From Diaporthe sp. PMI_573 (Eukaryota > Ascomycota > Sordariomycetes > Diaporthales > Diaporthaceae): a DNA stretch of 64,000 nt. Positions within the stretch are counted from its first letter, which is position 1; each line of letters begins with the position of its first letter. The stretch covers positions 930,001 through 994,000 of the forward strand of contig JAJTUP010000014.1 of NCBI GenBank assembly GCA_021399435.1. The letters are read 5' to 3'. The position numbers and the translations under genes are program-made. Shown piece by piece: positions 43,758 through 57,664 of the stretch. Below the pieces are notes generated by a model. That model worked only from the letters and a program-made list of their open reading frames with translations, ran no database searches and was not told the DNA's origin.

Positions 43758-45614
43758 TTACCACTCAGCCCTCGAGAGCCTGACATAGCATTGAGTAGGC
43801 TCCCGAGCAAACTTCTGAACAGAATTATACGAACTCAACTCAGCCGGACACTGCCTCAGCTCAAAATGCCACACCGCAAGCGCGATCTGAATCCGCAACG
43901 CCTGCAGCGCAAGTCTCCTCCCATAGCAACCCCTGGGACCCGCCCCAAATGGCAACGACGGCCCAGCCATGGGGTCAAAAGCCAAAGTCCCCTCCGTCGA
44001 CTTGAGCCACCTCTCCGGCTTGAAAGCACCGATATCCGCATCATCCCACACACCCGTCAGCGCTTTGGCATTGGCAGAAACCCCCCTCCGCGCCCCCGGA
44101 GCACGCAGCTCATCCGGCTCGACAGGTCTGTTCGGGGCGAGGTACCCGGCCCCATTGGCCATAAGGAACACATTAGTATCGCGCGGGACCACCCGTCCGA
44201 GCACGGGGGCATCGCACATGGCCCTTCGGACCACAAACGCGATCGAGTTGGCGTGCCGGAGCACCTCCTCGACTACGGCGTCAAGGTACGGCACGTGCGC
44301 GCCCGCCAGCTCCGCATAGGTAGGAGCCCGCCGCTCCTCAGAGGCAGAAGGCAAAGCAGCCCGCAGCTTGGAGCGCAGACGGTGCTGGGCCCCCTGGTTG
44401 TCAGACAGCAGCTTGACGCCCCACGCCATGGTCGTGGCCGTCGTGTCGTGGCCTGCCATCAGGAAGCCTATGAACTCGTCTACGATCGCCCGGCTGTGGT
44501 ACTCTGGCTTGCGGCCCTCCTTTGCCGCAGTTTCGCGCTCGCGGAGGAGGACGGAGTGTACCGCGCTGCGGGGCTGGGTGGTTGTGGGGGCTTTCTTGTC
44601 GTTGCCGTCCGCTTGTTCGACGAGGGGGACACACTCGTCGACCTTGCGGCGGACGTACTCCTCCTTGATGGCGATCGCCCTCCTCATATAGGGGAACTTG
44701 CGCATCACCCATGCAGTGAGGGCCGGCGCGGGCGAGAGCTGGTTTTCCGTCAGGGACATGGAGAGGGTGATGATGGCGGCGGAGATAGGCGGCACAATGT
44801 CTTCACTTTCCGGGAATGGCACCGGCTCGTCGGCGTCTGTAGTCGAGGACGATGCCAGCTCAGGCGGCGGCATCCAGCCTTGCATCTCCCGGAGGCGCTG
44901 CAACGTGACGTTCTCCTCCTCAGCCAGGCCAAACACCGCAGCAAGGATGGCGTCCAGCGCGAGGTACGTCAGGTCGTGGTGGGCCGAGAACGGCCTTCCC
45001 GCCGCCTGGTCGCACTTGATATCCCAGACGCGGATCATCTCCTCCGCGGCACGGTGCATCTCGGGCGCGCTGACCTCGTGGATGAAGGTCGGCGCCATGA
45101 GGTGGTTGACCAGCGCGCGGTTCTTGCGGAACTGGGCGTCGGTGCTGAGCATATGGGAGTGCTGCGCTGGGATGAGCCCGCCCACTATCTCGCCGAACAT
45201 TGGGGCCCGGTCGAACTCGCGGTTGCGGCGGAGGAGGATGTCCTGGCTTTCGAAGGGGTCTGTGATCACGACCCAGGGGTGTGAGAAGGGCTTGATGAAG
45301 ACCTGCACGATAGGGCTATTGTATCGATCTGTAAGTGAAGTGAGCCAGCACTGCGAAGGGTTAGCACAATGATCGTATTAGAATCTTGATAACCTAATTA
45401 AAGCCAGAACAATCAAGAGACTCACAAAAATCCGCTTTGTGCGCTTGACGTAGCCCATCATCTCGGGCACATCGCCGAAAAGCTTCCCGGCCGCATCGTG
45501 GTTGTATGGAATGTCCGGCAAGGGCTTAGGCAGAGCCGCACGGTAGCCAATATAAAGCACAGCCAGGACGACTGGCCATAGCAAGATACCATATGTAGAC
45601 ATGAGGGCAGCCAT
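43758..45614 (-). CDS. Cytochrome P450 monooxygenase
   Basis: Two minus-strand exons, 45614-45426 and 45350-43758, 593 residues. The start at 45614 gives an N-terminal membrane anchor (YGILLWPVVLAVLYIGY) and a Pro-rich hinge (PKPLPDIPYN). The P450 signatures are all present: the I-helix AGHDTTATT, the K-helix EEVLR (ExxR), and the haem loop FGAGPRGCYGRRLA with the thiolate Cys538. It is therefore an intact ER-anchored haem enzyme that would need a P450 reductase. It is longer than usual (about 500-530) because of an acidic/Ser-rich insertion (SSSTTDADEPVPFPESED) and a Lys/Thr/Gln insertion (DGNDKKAPTTTQPRS). No terpene synthase, PKS or NRPS gene lies nearby, so no pathway can be suggested. 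The substrate is unknown. Confidence 0.93.
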
Positions 45615-45963
45615 GATACCTGGGAGAGTAATTGCTCGTTTCCCACGTAAGGGTCTGATAGGCAAGAAACAACCAGGCGGACAAGCCAAGCACATCCATT
45701 ATATGGTGTTGAACGCGAGTATGTCACCCTGTACACAGTAAGTCGTATTGTGGAGACAATGCATACCAGACGCACGGCACTTTCGGCAGCATACGAGTGT
45801 AGCTTAGTGCTGATGCCGAGTAAGCTATCATCGGCAAATGGAAGAGGCACGCCAGTACACATTCATGCTCTATCATTTTTTACCTACTATGAGTTCATCT
45901 CCAGCCAATGAGATATAAAGGCATACATACATGGTCATTACCCAAATGCGACACACAGCTTAC

Positions 45964-49233
<3,270 letters not shown>

Positions 49234-51029
49234 TGAGGTCTCGTCACGAGATGGGAGCAGAAGAGAGTAAGGAGTGGGGACAGGAGAGACGAGCGAGCAG
49301 GGCGAGCTTTATCTAGAGCTTCACCGGCAGTGACACGAGCTCTAGATAGAGCTGCAGTGACACGATAACGGGACAGTCAACACGACGATGCATGAAGTGA
49401 CCACGAGAATAGATTGAAAGTCGACAGTGGAGGGCGGGGCTCACCCGAGAAGATCACCCTTCTGCTTGGATGAGGAGGTCGATATATGCTACTCTGCAGG
49501 GAGCGACGAGCCAAGAGGTCCACAATTCTGCATAGGTTCCGTCGGCGATTGGAACCCGCACATGCATGGAATGCCTGTTTCCGAAAAATAAGCTGGTAAT
49601 GGTGAGAATGATGTGTTCTCAACGGGATCGAGCGGGCAATTCTCGGTTGAATAGCTCAAGCTACGTCGGTAGGTGACCTCAGTGTGGGCTTTTTTTCTCT
49701 GCTGGGACCTGACGAGGATGAAGAAGTTGCGCACCTATTGTGCCTTGTGCATGGCGGGGTCGGGCTCACTCCAATGGGCCCTCCATCCTTACCCCGCATT
49801 CTCCGCAACCAAGACCGCACATTCCTCAACGAGGATCATATTTCAGTACTGCATTGTTACCATTTTCTCCATGTTTACACGCGATCCTGATTTTCTCCGC
49901 GTGAGACATGTCCCTGCGCACATACAGAATTAGAGTATTCGGTCCATTCTGAAGGATTCCTAGCCTGCAATGTAGTCCCGTCAGACCTCGGACAGCTGAT
50001 CTCGTAACCGCATCCTGCCACATAGTCACATGAAAGAACCAACCATGGAAAGGCACTGACTAGGAAAATATTCCTAGAGCGCAGGAAAACATTGGAAAAG
50101 TTGAGTTAGTGAAACCTTAGTCAGAGCCAGTACGAGGTGTCTACGAAGTCTCTACTGGCATGAATTCCTAGTGAAGGTACTTCAGGCAAAGCGTGTATGG
50201 CAGGCAGCCGGGGAAGACGGAGCCGAGTTTGGGGGAGAAGTGGGTCCTCAGCCAACCCCAACCTCACCCCAGATCAGCCCAGGCCCGACCCCAGTCTGTG
50301 GAAGCATGCGATGGAAGAAGTGGGGCAACTGCTCGACCCGTGCTTCTTGCCCGACACACCGAGCTGCTTTCCCTCTTTTGTTCGAGGTGCATTTACGCGC
50401 ACCTCTCTCGAGCGGCACTGCCCTGGACTGCCAGACTGCCTGCTCCCTTGCCTGGCACGAACCTGGCTACACTAATTCACGGCACGACGAAGCCAATGGG
50501 CCGTCCGGAGCCGACATCCAACATGCGCGCCTCCTACCACAACAGGGGTCCATACCACGCCAGGCTGGCCATCTCCGGCCGTGTCTAGGGCCATCGCATA
50601 TGTCTCTCTGCCCATGGGGCGTCGCCTGCCCACCAATGGCAGTAATGCGGGGGACCCAGGAACCAACCATACTCCCCTGATAGTCTCTGCTCACTCTGCA
50701 TCTCCGTCCACATGCCCATGGTGTAGGCCCGACGCGTCGGACCAGTTCTCTCGGTTGACCACCACTTCCAGCTCACGCCAGCATGGGTTGGCCGGTTGGG
50801 TGCCTTTGTCGACTGTCGGTCCATGCCACTAGGCCTGTCTGGACGCCCTCTGTCTCTCACCGCGTTGCACTGTCCCGCATATCATGCCCTCGAGGTGGTG
50901 CACATATAAAGTTATGCATCTCGCCTCCACCCACCCTCTTGTCTCCCAGCCTCTCGGGTCACGCAAGGTTGGGTGGACTTTGACTTCTTCAATACTACTC
51001 AAACAGCCGCCGAGATACTGAAGGCAACC
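49234..51029. promoter_or_regulatory. Divergent beta-galactosidase / permease control region
   Basis: 1.8 kb between the two start codons with no supported gene. A CGG-N11-CCG site, the Gal4/Lac9-type half-site spacing, lies at 50209-50225. One such site is expected by chance about every 4 kb, so it is only suggestive. A TATAAA box at 50905-50910 is 120 bases upstream of the permease ATG. Confidence 0.45.
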
Positions 51030-52813
51030 ATGGCGACCTTCGACGAAAAGCCTACAGGCGTCCAGAGTGTCGGCCATCATGACGACGTGCCTAATGTCGA
51101 TCATGTCGTACACATCGCCCACGAGACTGAGGGCAAGACCTCTCCTTGGACATGGAACATGTTCCGGCTCTACCTTGTCCTCGCTGTCGCTTACCTCTGC
51201 GGGTATGTCATCACACTTCTTCATCACACTTCTCTCACACAAAAACAAGAGAACCGGGAAGAAGGATTTTCTCGTCACAATCTAGAAAAGTGGCAATGCT
51301 GACATGTTACCAGCTGCTTGAATGGCTATGACGGGTCGCTCATGGGTGGTCTGAATGGAATGAAAGCGTATCAGCGCTACTTCAACATGTTTGTTCCCCC
51401 TTCACTGCCAAGATTCCCCGGCAAAGGATGCTAATAATGTCCGAAAAATAAAGGACCGAAGCAGGATCAGGAACCGGCCTTGTCTTCGCCATGTACAACA
51501 TCGGTTCTGTCGCGGCTGTCTTCCTCACCGGCCCCGCAAACGACCTCCTCGGGCGTCGCGCCGGCATGTTCATCGGTGCAGCCATCGTCGTCATCGGAAC
51601 ATGCGTCCAGGCCCCATCCACCACCCAGGGACAATTCCTCGGAGGTCGATTTGTGCTCGGTTTCGGCGTCAGCTTCTGCTGTGTCTCCGCCCCAACCTAT
51701 GTCAGCGAGATGGCCCACCCAGCCTTCCGCGGTACCCTTACGGGACTCTACAACTGCACATGGTACATCGGTAGCATTATTGCCTCGTGGGTCGTGTACG
51801 GATGTGCCTACATTCCCGACCACACTCGCGCGTGGAGAATTCCCATCTGGTGCCAAATGATCACTTCTGGGTTTGTCGTGCTCTTCGTTTTCTTCTTGCC
51901 AGAGTCGCCTCGCTGGCTCATTGCCCGAGACAGGCATGAGGAGGCCGCCAGAGTCCTGACCAAGTACCACGGCGAGGGTGACCCCAATCACCCCTACGTG
52001 CAGCTTCAGATGAAGGAAATGGCGAATCAGATCTCCAGTGAAGCGTCGGACAAGAAGTGGTGGGACTACCATGAGCTCTGGGATACCCACTCAGCTCGCA
52101 GGCGCCTCATTTGCGTGCTTGGCATGGCTTGCTTCGGTCAGCTCAGTGGTAACTCCCTCTCGAGCTACTACCTGCCTACCATGCTTATCAACGCCGGCAT
52201 CACTCATGAGCATACTGTCCTGGCCCTGAACGGTATCAATCCCGTGCTCTGCTTCTTCGGCGCTTGTCTTGGCGCCCGTATGACTGATGTTGTGGGACGA
52301 CGGCCTCTGCTGCTGTACTCTATCGTCTTCTCGTCGCTCTGCTTCGCCATCATCACCGGCACCTCGAAGCTATCTATTGACCAGCCAGACAACACCTCTG
52401 CCGCCAACACCACCGTCGCCTTCATCTTCATTTTCGGCATTGTCTTCTCATTCGGTTGGACACCCCTGCAGAGCATGTACATTGCCGAGACGCTACCCAC
52501 GGCCACCCGCGCCAAGGGAACGGCCGTCGGTAACTTTGCCTCTGCCGTTTCTAGCACCATCATCCAGTACAGCTCCGGGCCGGCCTTTGAGAAGATCGGC
52601 TTCTACTTCTACATCGTCTTCGTCTTCTGGGACCTGTTCGAGGGCGTCGTCATGTACTTCTTCTTCCCCGAGACCAAGGGCCGCACTCTTGAGGAGCTCG
52701 AGGAGGTCTTCTCCGCGCCGAACCCCGTCAAGAAGTCCCTTGAGAAGAGGAGCGCGCAGACTGTGATGAACACGATGAATGTGCAGGCGGATGCTAAGGA
52801 GATTGACGTTTAA
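51030..52813 (+). CDS. MFS sugar (lactose/galactoside-type) permease
   Basis: Three exons, 51030-51202, 51314-51388 and 51454-52813, 535 residues. It is a 12-helix sugar-porter MFS protein (PF00083). Signatures: [16 protein letters not shown] in the first helix region, GRRAGM after helix 2, [27 protein letters not shown] between helices 6 and 7, VGRRPLLL, and [15 protein letters not shown] at the end. The N-terminus is a hydrophilic cytosolic tail of about 45 residues. The PESPRW...[10 protein letters not shown] pattern is typical of the LAC12/CltA-like clade of fungal lactose and cellodextrin transporters. Its divergent partner is a cytosolic beta-galactosidase, so it probably imports lactose or another beta-galactoside by proton symport. 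The substrate is inferred from context. Confidence 0.9.
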
Positions 52814-53588
52814 TGAGTGGCGTGTGTGATAGGTGCCTAGCGCCGTAATGAGAGACTCGCCTTAGCAAATTTGATGCTAAGAAACAGACAGTTGTGTTCC
52901 GCCTTCGCTGTGGGTTAGACAAACACTTCCAAAAACCTCGAATCGTGTTCCAAATGTCGTGAAACGCCAGAGAATTGCCTTTGTAGACACAAATGTATAC
53001 ACTAGAGCATGACTGCGAGTGCGCACGTGCGGGAAGGGGGGTTGGTAGCCTTCCGTGTACGCCTGGGTTGAACCCTGAGATTTAATCCGAAGGGCCCGGA
53101 GCCCAGGATCCAATCCGCGGCCATCGGATCTTGGCGCCAGAAATTGTTCCAAATCCGACGCCGCAGCAACAGCGACGGAGTCGCGCTCCGAGCCGTCCTT
53201 AGCTCCACCCGGCGCCGTGGATTCGATTTGATCCACACACTTGTTCCTTCTGTCGGCTTTACGACCACGCCTCGCTCAGCTTTGTATGAGCAAAATGGAA
53301 ATGCAGCCCGTTGATCAGCATGCAGGAGGCGGCGATGCGCCCTTGTGCGACACTGTTGAAGCACGTTCACTGGAGATAAGGGATGGCTTATGCGCGTGGG
53401 CTGAGACCGGCGCGTGTTAGCGCCGGCGGCGGAAGATGATATAAATGTCTCTCTTGCTCTGCTCGAGATGGGTTCACCTCACAGGAGACTCGCCATTGCG
53501 ATATTCAAACAACTTCGCTGTACACCTCATAAACATCTTGATTTATCCAGCACGCCGCACAACTCAGCATCACCGACAGGAAAGCACC
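52814..53588. other. Intergenic, no gene seen
   Basis: No gene supported. A TATAAAT box at 53440-53446 lies 143 bases upstream of the SDR ATG. Confidence 0.5.
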
Positions 53589-54392
53589 ATGTCTCTCTCA
53601 GGGAAAGTTATCATCGTCACCGGCGGCTCCAAGGGCATCGGTAGGGCCATCTCCCACCGCCTGGCCCAGGACGGCGCCTCGGTCGTCGTCAACTTCTCCA
53701 GGGACACCTCAGCGGCGGACGAGGTGGTCACAGCCATCGGCCCGGACAGGGCGCTCGCGGTCCAGGCGGACGTCGGCTCCGTCGCCGGCGTGGAGAAGCT
53801 CGTCGCCGCGACGGTGGAGAGGTTCGGGAGGGTCGACGTTGTCATCCCTAACGCGGGAATCATGCCGATGCGCACCACGGGGAACACAACTGAGGAGGAC
53901 TTTGACAGGGCGTTTGCGCTGAACGTCAAGGGGCCGTATTTCCTCGCACAGGTTTGTCTTCATCATCCAGCCTCTTCTCATATATTGGCCCCCCAAATTC
54001 TGACGTGCCAATAGAAAGCAGCTGCGCACATGGCACCCGGCGGCCGCGTGATCTTCGTCAGCACCGGCATCGCAAAGGCCAGCACCGTCGCGCCGCCATA
54101 CCTGCTGTACGGCGCGACCAAGGGCGCGGTTGAGCAGATGACGCGGATCATGGCCAAGGACCTGGCCGCCAAGGGCATAAATGTCAATGCTGTCGCTCCC
54201 GGGCCGACGGGGACGGAACTGTTCTTCGAGGGCAAGAGCGAGGCTATGCTTGAGGGCATTAAGAAGGCTAGTCCGTTTGGTCGGCTTGGTGAGCCTGAGG
54301 ACATCGCAAATGTCGTGGCCTTCCTCAGTGGCAAGGACAGCGCGTGGGTTGCTGGGCAGATCGTTCATGTCAATGGTGCAGCGTTTGTCTGA
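53589..54392 (+). CDS. Short-chain dehydrogenase/reductase (classical SDR)
   Basis: Exons 53589-53951 and 54015-54392, 246 residues, the normal classical SDR size. The start at 53589 puts the Rossmann glycine motif at the usual place (VTGGSKGIG, residues 10-18). NAG at VIPNAGI, the active-site Ser in FVSTGIAKAS and Tyr/Lys in YGATKGAVEQM (YxxxK) are present, as is the VNAVAPGPTGTELF loop. A basic residue near the end of beta-2 (NFSRDT) suggests NADP(H) preference. It is close to the fungal 3-ketoacyl reductase-like or versicolorin-reductase-like group; the substrate is unknown. It is convergent with the small secreted protein gene on the minus strand, 166 bases away. Confidence 0.9.
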
Positions 54393-54558
54393 TGGGACAG
54401 GATGTTGATAATAGGATATGATACATTTGGCTCGGATGGAGTCACAAAGAAGGAATACTCAAGCCCCATATGCTAATAATACAAAGTGAGAATCAAAATC
54501 GCTTGTCCAAAACGCTGAAATGCTTCAGTCAACGCCCCTTTCTCACAGCCGCATAGGT

Positions 54559-55064
54559 TCAGTGCCCCTTCCCAGCACATCCCTTCCCATCGACAGCGCC
54601 TCCAGCGGCCGACAGCGCATCACCAACCTTGTCAGCCCCAGCAGCGGACGTGATGGCCCCAGCGAGCTCGAGCGCACCGCCCGTCGCGCCAGCAGCTGCC
54701 TCCTTGCCATCTTTGCCGGCCTCGTCTCCCTTGAGGGTCCGCACACGATGATGCTTCTCCTTCGCTCCGCCGGCGGCAGCTGTTGCATCCCCAGCGCCCG
54801 AGAGTGCGTCGCCGACCTTGTCCGCGCCGGCGGCTGATGTGATACCGCCTGCTAGGTCGAGGGCGCCGCCGACTATGCTTGGAACTTCTTCTGGGACTTC
54901 CTTTTGGGGATTTTTGAGGGAGTCTGAGAGTTTTCTGGGGAGTATTGTGTCAGCTTTTGTTTGGGGTATTAATCTGATGGGTCAGGATAGACTCACGTTG
55001 GTGCAGCTGAGACTGCGAAGGCCAGGGAGATGAGGAGGGCTGTTGTGCTTGTTGTGAGTCTCAT
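54559..55064 (-). CDS. Small secreted Ala/Gly-rich protein with an internal duplication
   Basis: Two minus-strand exons, 55064-54997 and 54934-54559, 147 residues. The first exon is a clear signal peptide (MRLTTSTTALLISLAFAVSA). The mature part contains the same about 29-residue module twice: GGALDLAGGITSAAGADKVG plus DALSGAGDA, and GGALELAGAITSAAGADKVG plus DALSAAGGA, joined by a basic/acidic linker (KEKHHRVRTLKGDEAGKDGK). The two copies differ at only a few positions. A Cys near the C-terminus (DGKGCAGKGH) is the only one. I recognise no family. Size and secretion fit an effector candidate or wall protein; the amphipathic Ala-rich modules may form helices that bind membranes or each other. 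Confidence 0.72.
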
Positions 55065-56490
55065 TGTGACTTGTAGAAGATATTTCGAAGTTGAGTGTGG
55101 TTGGTCAATAGCACTTTTTTTGCTTTTGTGTGGTTGCTGTGGAATGGACTTCAATTAACCACCTCACACCCGAGGTGGGACTGGATTTTATACTAATAGA
55201 ATTACCATCGTCACGGCATAGAGTGGAAGGAGTAGGTTCACTTTCAGTTGGTCACGGAGGCATGTGAACGAGGCATTTCCTCGATCGGCATGTCTTAACC
55301 TGGCGGTAATCCAAGCCCTACTTTCAGATGCAAACTTCAACGGACATCCGCCATACTTCAGCCGCCTTCTTGATATGCGGTTCGTGAACATTCGGCACTG
55401 CCCGACGCAGGAACGCAGGAGCCTTGAGCACCCCTTCAGCTCATGCCAGGTCATGCCGGTAGAGTGTTTAGCCTCCATTATCTTGCTCGGCTGCGATAAC
55501 GATTGGACCATGACGTGAGCTTCTCGAGAGCAGATTCCTATCTTGGCAGTCTTTGAGCAGCGCGGATCAGCCTTATGACGTTTCGTCCCAAGTGCTGCTG
55601 TGCCTCCGCGTCGTGGGGTCCACCCTCTTCAAGGCGGACCGCCGCCTAGTGCGCCTTGCCAAAGAGGGCAATTTTGATGGTTTGGACTTGCAGAAACTTT
55701 GACCATCGTATTGACCGTCATACCAAGGTCAAAAGTAAATGGCCGAGGCATTATTTTGGACCAAGTCAGTCCGTCCGTCCACAACGTTGAGCTGTCCCTG
55801 GCACGTGGCGATACCAACTGGTGCATCAAAATCACGTCTCGCGTTGTCCTAGTCAAATGCGATGACGATGGTCATGGCTTCAGTTGAAATGATGTCAGTC
55901 TCAGTGCAACATGTTCAAAGCACATAGAGCTTCCTAGAGGGTCCGGTACGCTTCTATGGAAAATGTTCATTAGATCGATTCCCAGCAACGATGCAGGTGA
56001 GTTGAGATGTCATCGAAGGATTCAATGCCCGCAGTTCATACCCTATTCTGACAACCACGCAGGTGGTCCTTCATCAAGTACGTCATGGATCATGCAGTGG
56101 ATATTTCCCTGAGACCTTAATCGAAGTCAGGTCGGACGCAGGATTCAGAAAACTACTGTGAATCACCTTACAGAATTGTGGATCAAACAACATCGGGCAC
56201 GCAGACGCACATGACACTCGTTCATCAAAGTGGGAAAGTCTAGTTGAAACCGATGTAGTGTATATATTGCCCAAATATGCCAGTCGCATCTTCAGAGTGT
56301 GGACCCCTCAAGCGAGGTTATCCTGTCACTTTGAAGTGAAAAGTAGTTACATGAAAAGCCCGAGAACACCGTCTTCCCAATTCAACAATGCGCCTTCTTG
56401 ATGATGCAGCGGATCACCTCAGTATTAAGTGCCTGGAGTGGTGGAGAGTGGTTGAGAGAAGGGGATGCTTGTCAACCAAGAAGCAGCACC
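55065..56490. other. Intergenic, no gene seen
   Basis: 1.4 kb between two minus-strand secreted-protein genes; no supported reading frame. Confidence 0.55.
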
Positions 56491-57664
56491 TTAGTTCTGC
56501 TCCTCGCCACCCTGAGGGAAGCCGGAAGGCCTGGCGCCCTCGCCACCGAAAGCACCGGTAGGCTTGGGGCCCTGGCCGCCGAAGCCGCCCGTGGGAGGAG
56601 GGCCAGATGGCTTAGGGCCGCGGGTGAAGGTCTGGAAGCCGGATGGGGCGCCGTCCTGGAACTCCTGGCGCTTGGCGTAGTCGCTTGAGCCGAACTCGCC
56701 GAAGCTACCGGAGGGCTGAGCGCCAGAGCCGCCGAAAGAACCGGTAGGCTGAGCACCAGAACCGCCGCCGAAGCCGGAGCCGGAGCCACCGAAACTTCCA
56801 GTAGGCTGGGCGCCGGACTCACCGCCGCCGAAACCACCGCCGAAGCCTCCAGTGGGCCGAGATCCGGACTCGCCACCACCGAAGCCACCGAAGCCGCCAG
56901 TGGGCTGAGCACCGGACTCGTCGCCGCCGAACCCACCGGAGGGAGAGGCACCGGACTCATCGCCACCGAAACCACCGCCGAAACCTCCAGTGGGCTGGGC
57001 GCCAGATGGAGCAGAGCCGCCAAAACCACCGCCGAAGCCGCCGGTGGGCTGAGCACCGGAGTCATCGCCGCCGAACTGACGACGCTGGAGGCCGGCAGCG
57101 CCAGTACTGTGATGTGAAATGTTAGTGATCATGACCCTAGCAGGCCGGCTCAAGGAACCGAGACTTGAGCAATTCAACTTACGGCTGAGGACCAGAAGGA
57201 GCACCAGACTCGTCACCGCCAAAGCCGCCGCCGAAGCCACCAGTGGGCTGAGGGCCCTCGCCACCACCGAAGCCTGTGGAACCGTGATTAGCATTTGGGG
57301 TATTAATGCGAGGAACAATATTCGACGACTTACCACCAGTGGGCCTCTCACCGCCAAAGCCGCCAAAGCCACCCGTGGGGCGGGGACCACCGCCGCTGTG
57401 GTGACCGAAGCCCTCGCCGCCAAATCCACCGGTTGGGAAGCCGCTGGGGAAGCCGCCGGGAGCGCCAGAGTGGTGTCCGCCGGGGAAGCCACCGCCGAAG
57501 CCACCGGTTCCGGAGGGGAAAGGCATGGCATCAGTTCCGGTTGGGAAGGCGAAGTCAGTTCCGGTGGGGAAGGCGAAGTCGGTGCCGGTGGGGGCCTGCT
57601 CCTGGTCCTGGGCGGCGACCATGGAGAGGAGGATGGAAGCGATAAGGGGGGTGATCTTGACCAT
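56491..57664 (-). CDS. Secreted Gly-rich repeat protein with dibasic (Kex2-like) sites
   Basis: Three minus-strand exons, 57664-57334, 57273-57183 and 57106-56491, giving 345 residues. A signal peptide (MVKITPLIASILLSMVAAQ) is followed by PTGTDFAF repeats and then by many copies of a unit like ESGAQPTGGFGGGFGGD, extending almost to the C-terminus. Two dibasic sites, LQRRQF and YAKRQE, resemble Kex2 cleavage sites and divide the mature chain into three parts. No cysteine is present and no domain is recognised. Gly/Phe/Pro/Thr repeats suggest a flexible, possibly O-glycosylated wall protein or phase-separating surface material; a peptide-precursor role is possible. Long frames in the other two phases over this region are artefacts of the GC-rich repeat. 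Confidence 0.78.

Noticed and set aside
43791..45284. 497-codon plus-strand frame opposite the P450 gene
   Set aside because: It lies wholly on the complementary strand of the P450 exon, has Arg/His-rich composition and no domain; the P450 frame carries all family signatures.
50171..50860. Overlapping frames of 60-170 codons in the lactose control region
   Set aside because: Present on both strands with no domain, signal or splice structure; the region is best read as promoter.
56491..57531. 346-codon minus-strand frame through the Gly-rich repeat gene
   Set aside because: It starts out of frame relative to the signal peptide and ignores the two in-phase introns; the Ala/Ser/Leu-rich start is a frame-shifted reading of the repeat.
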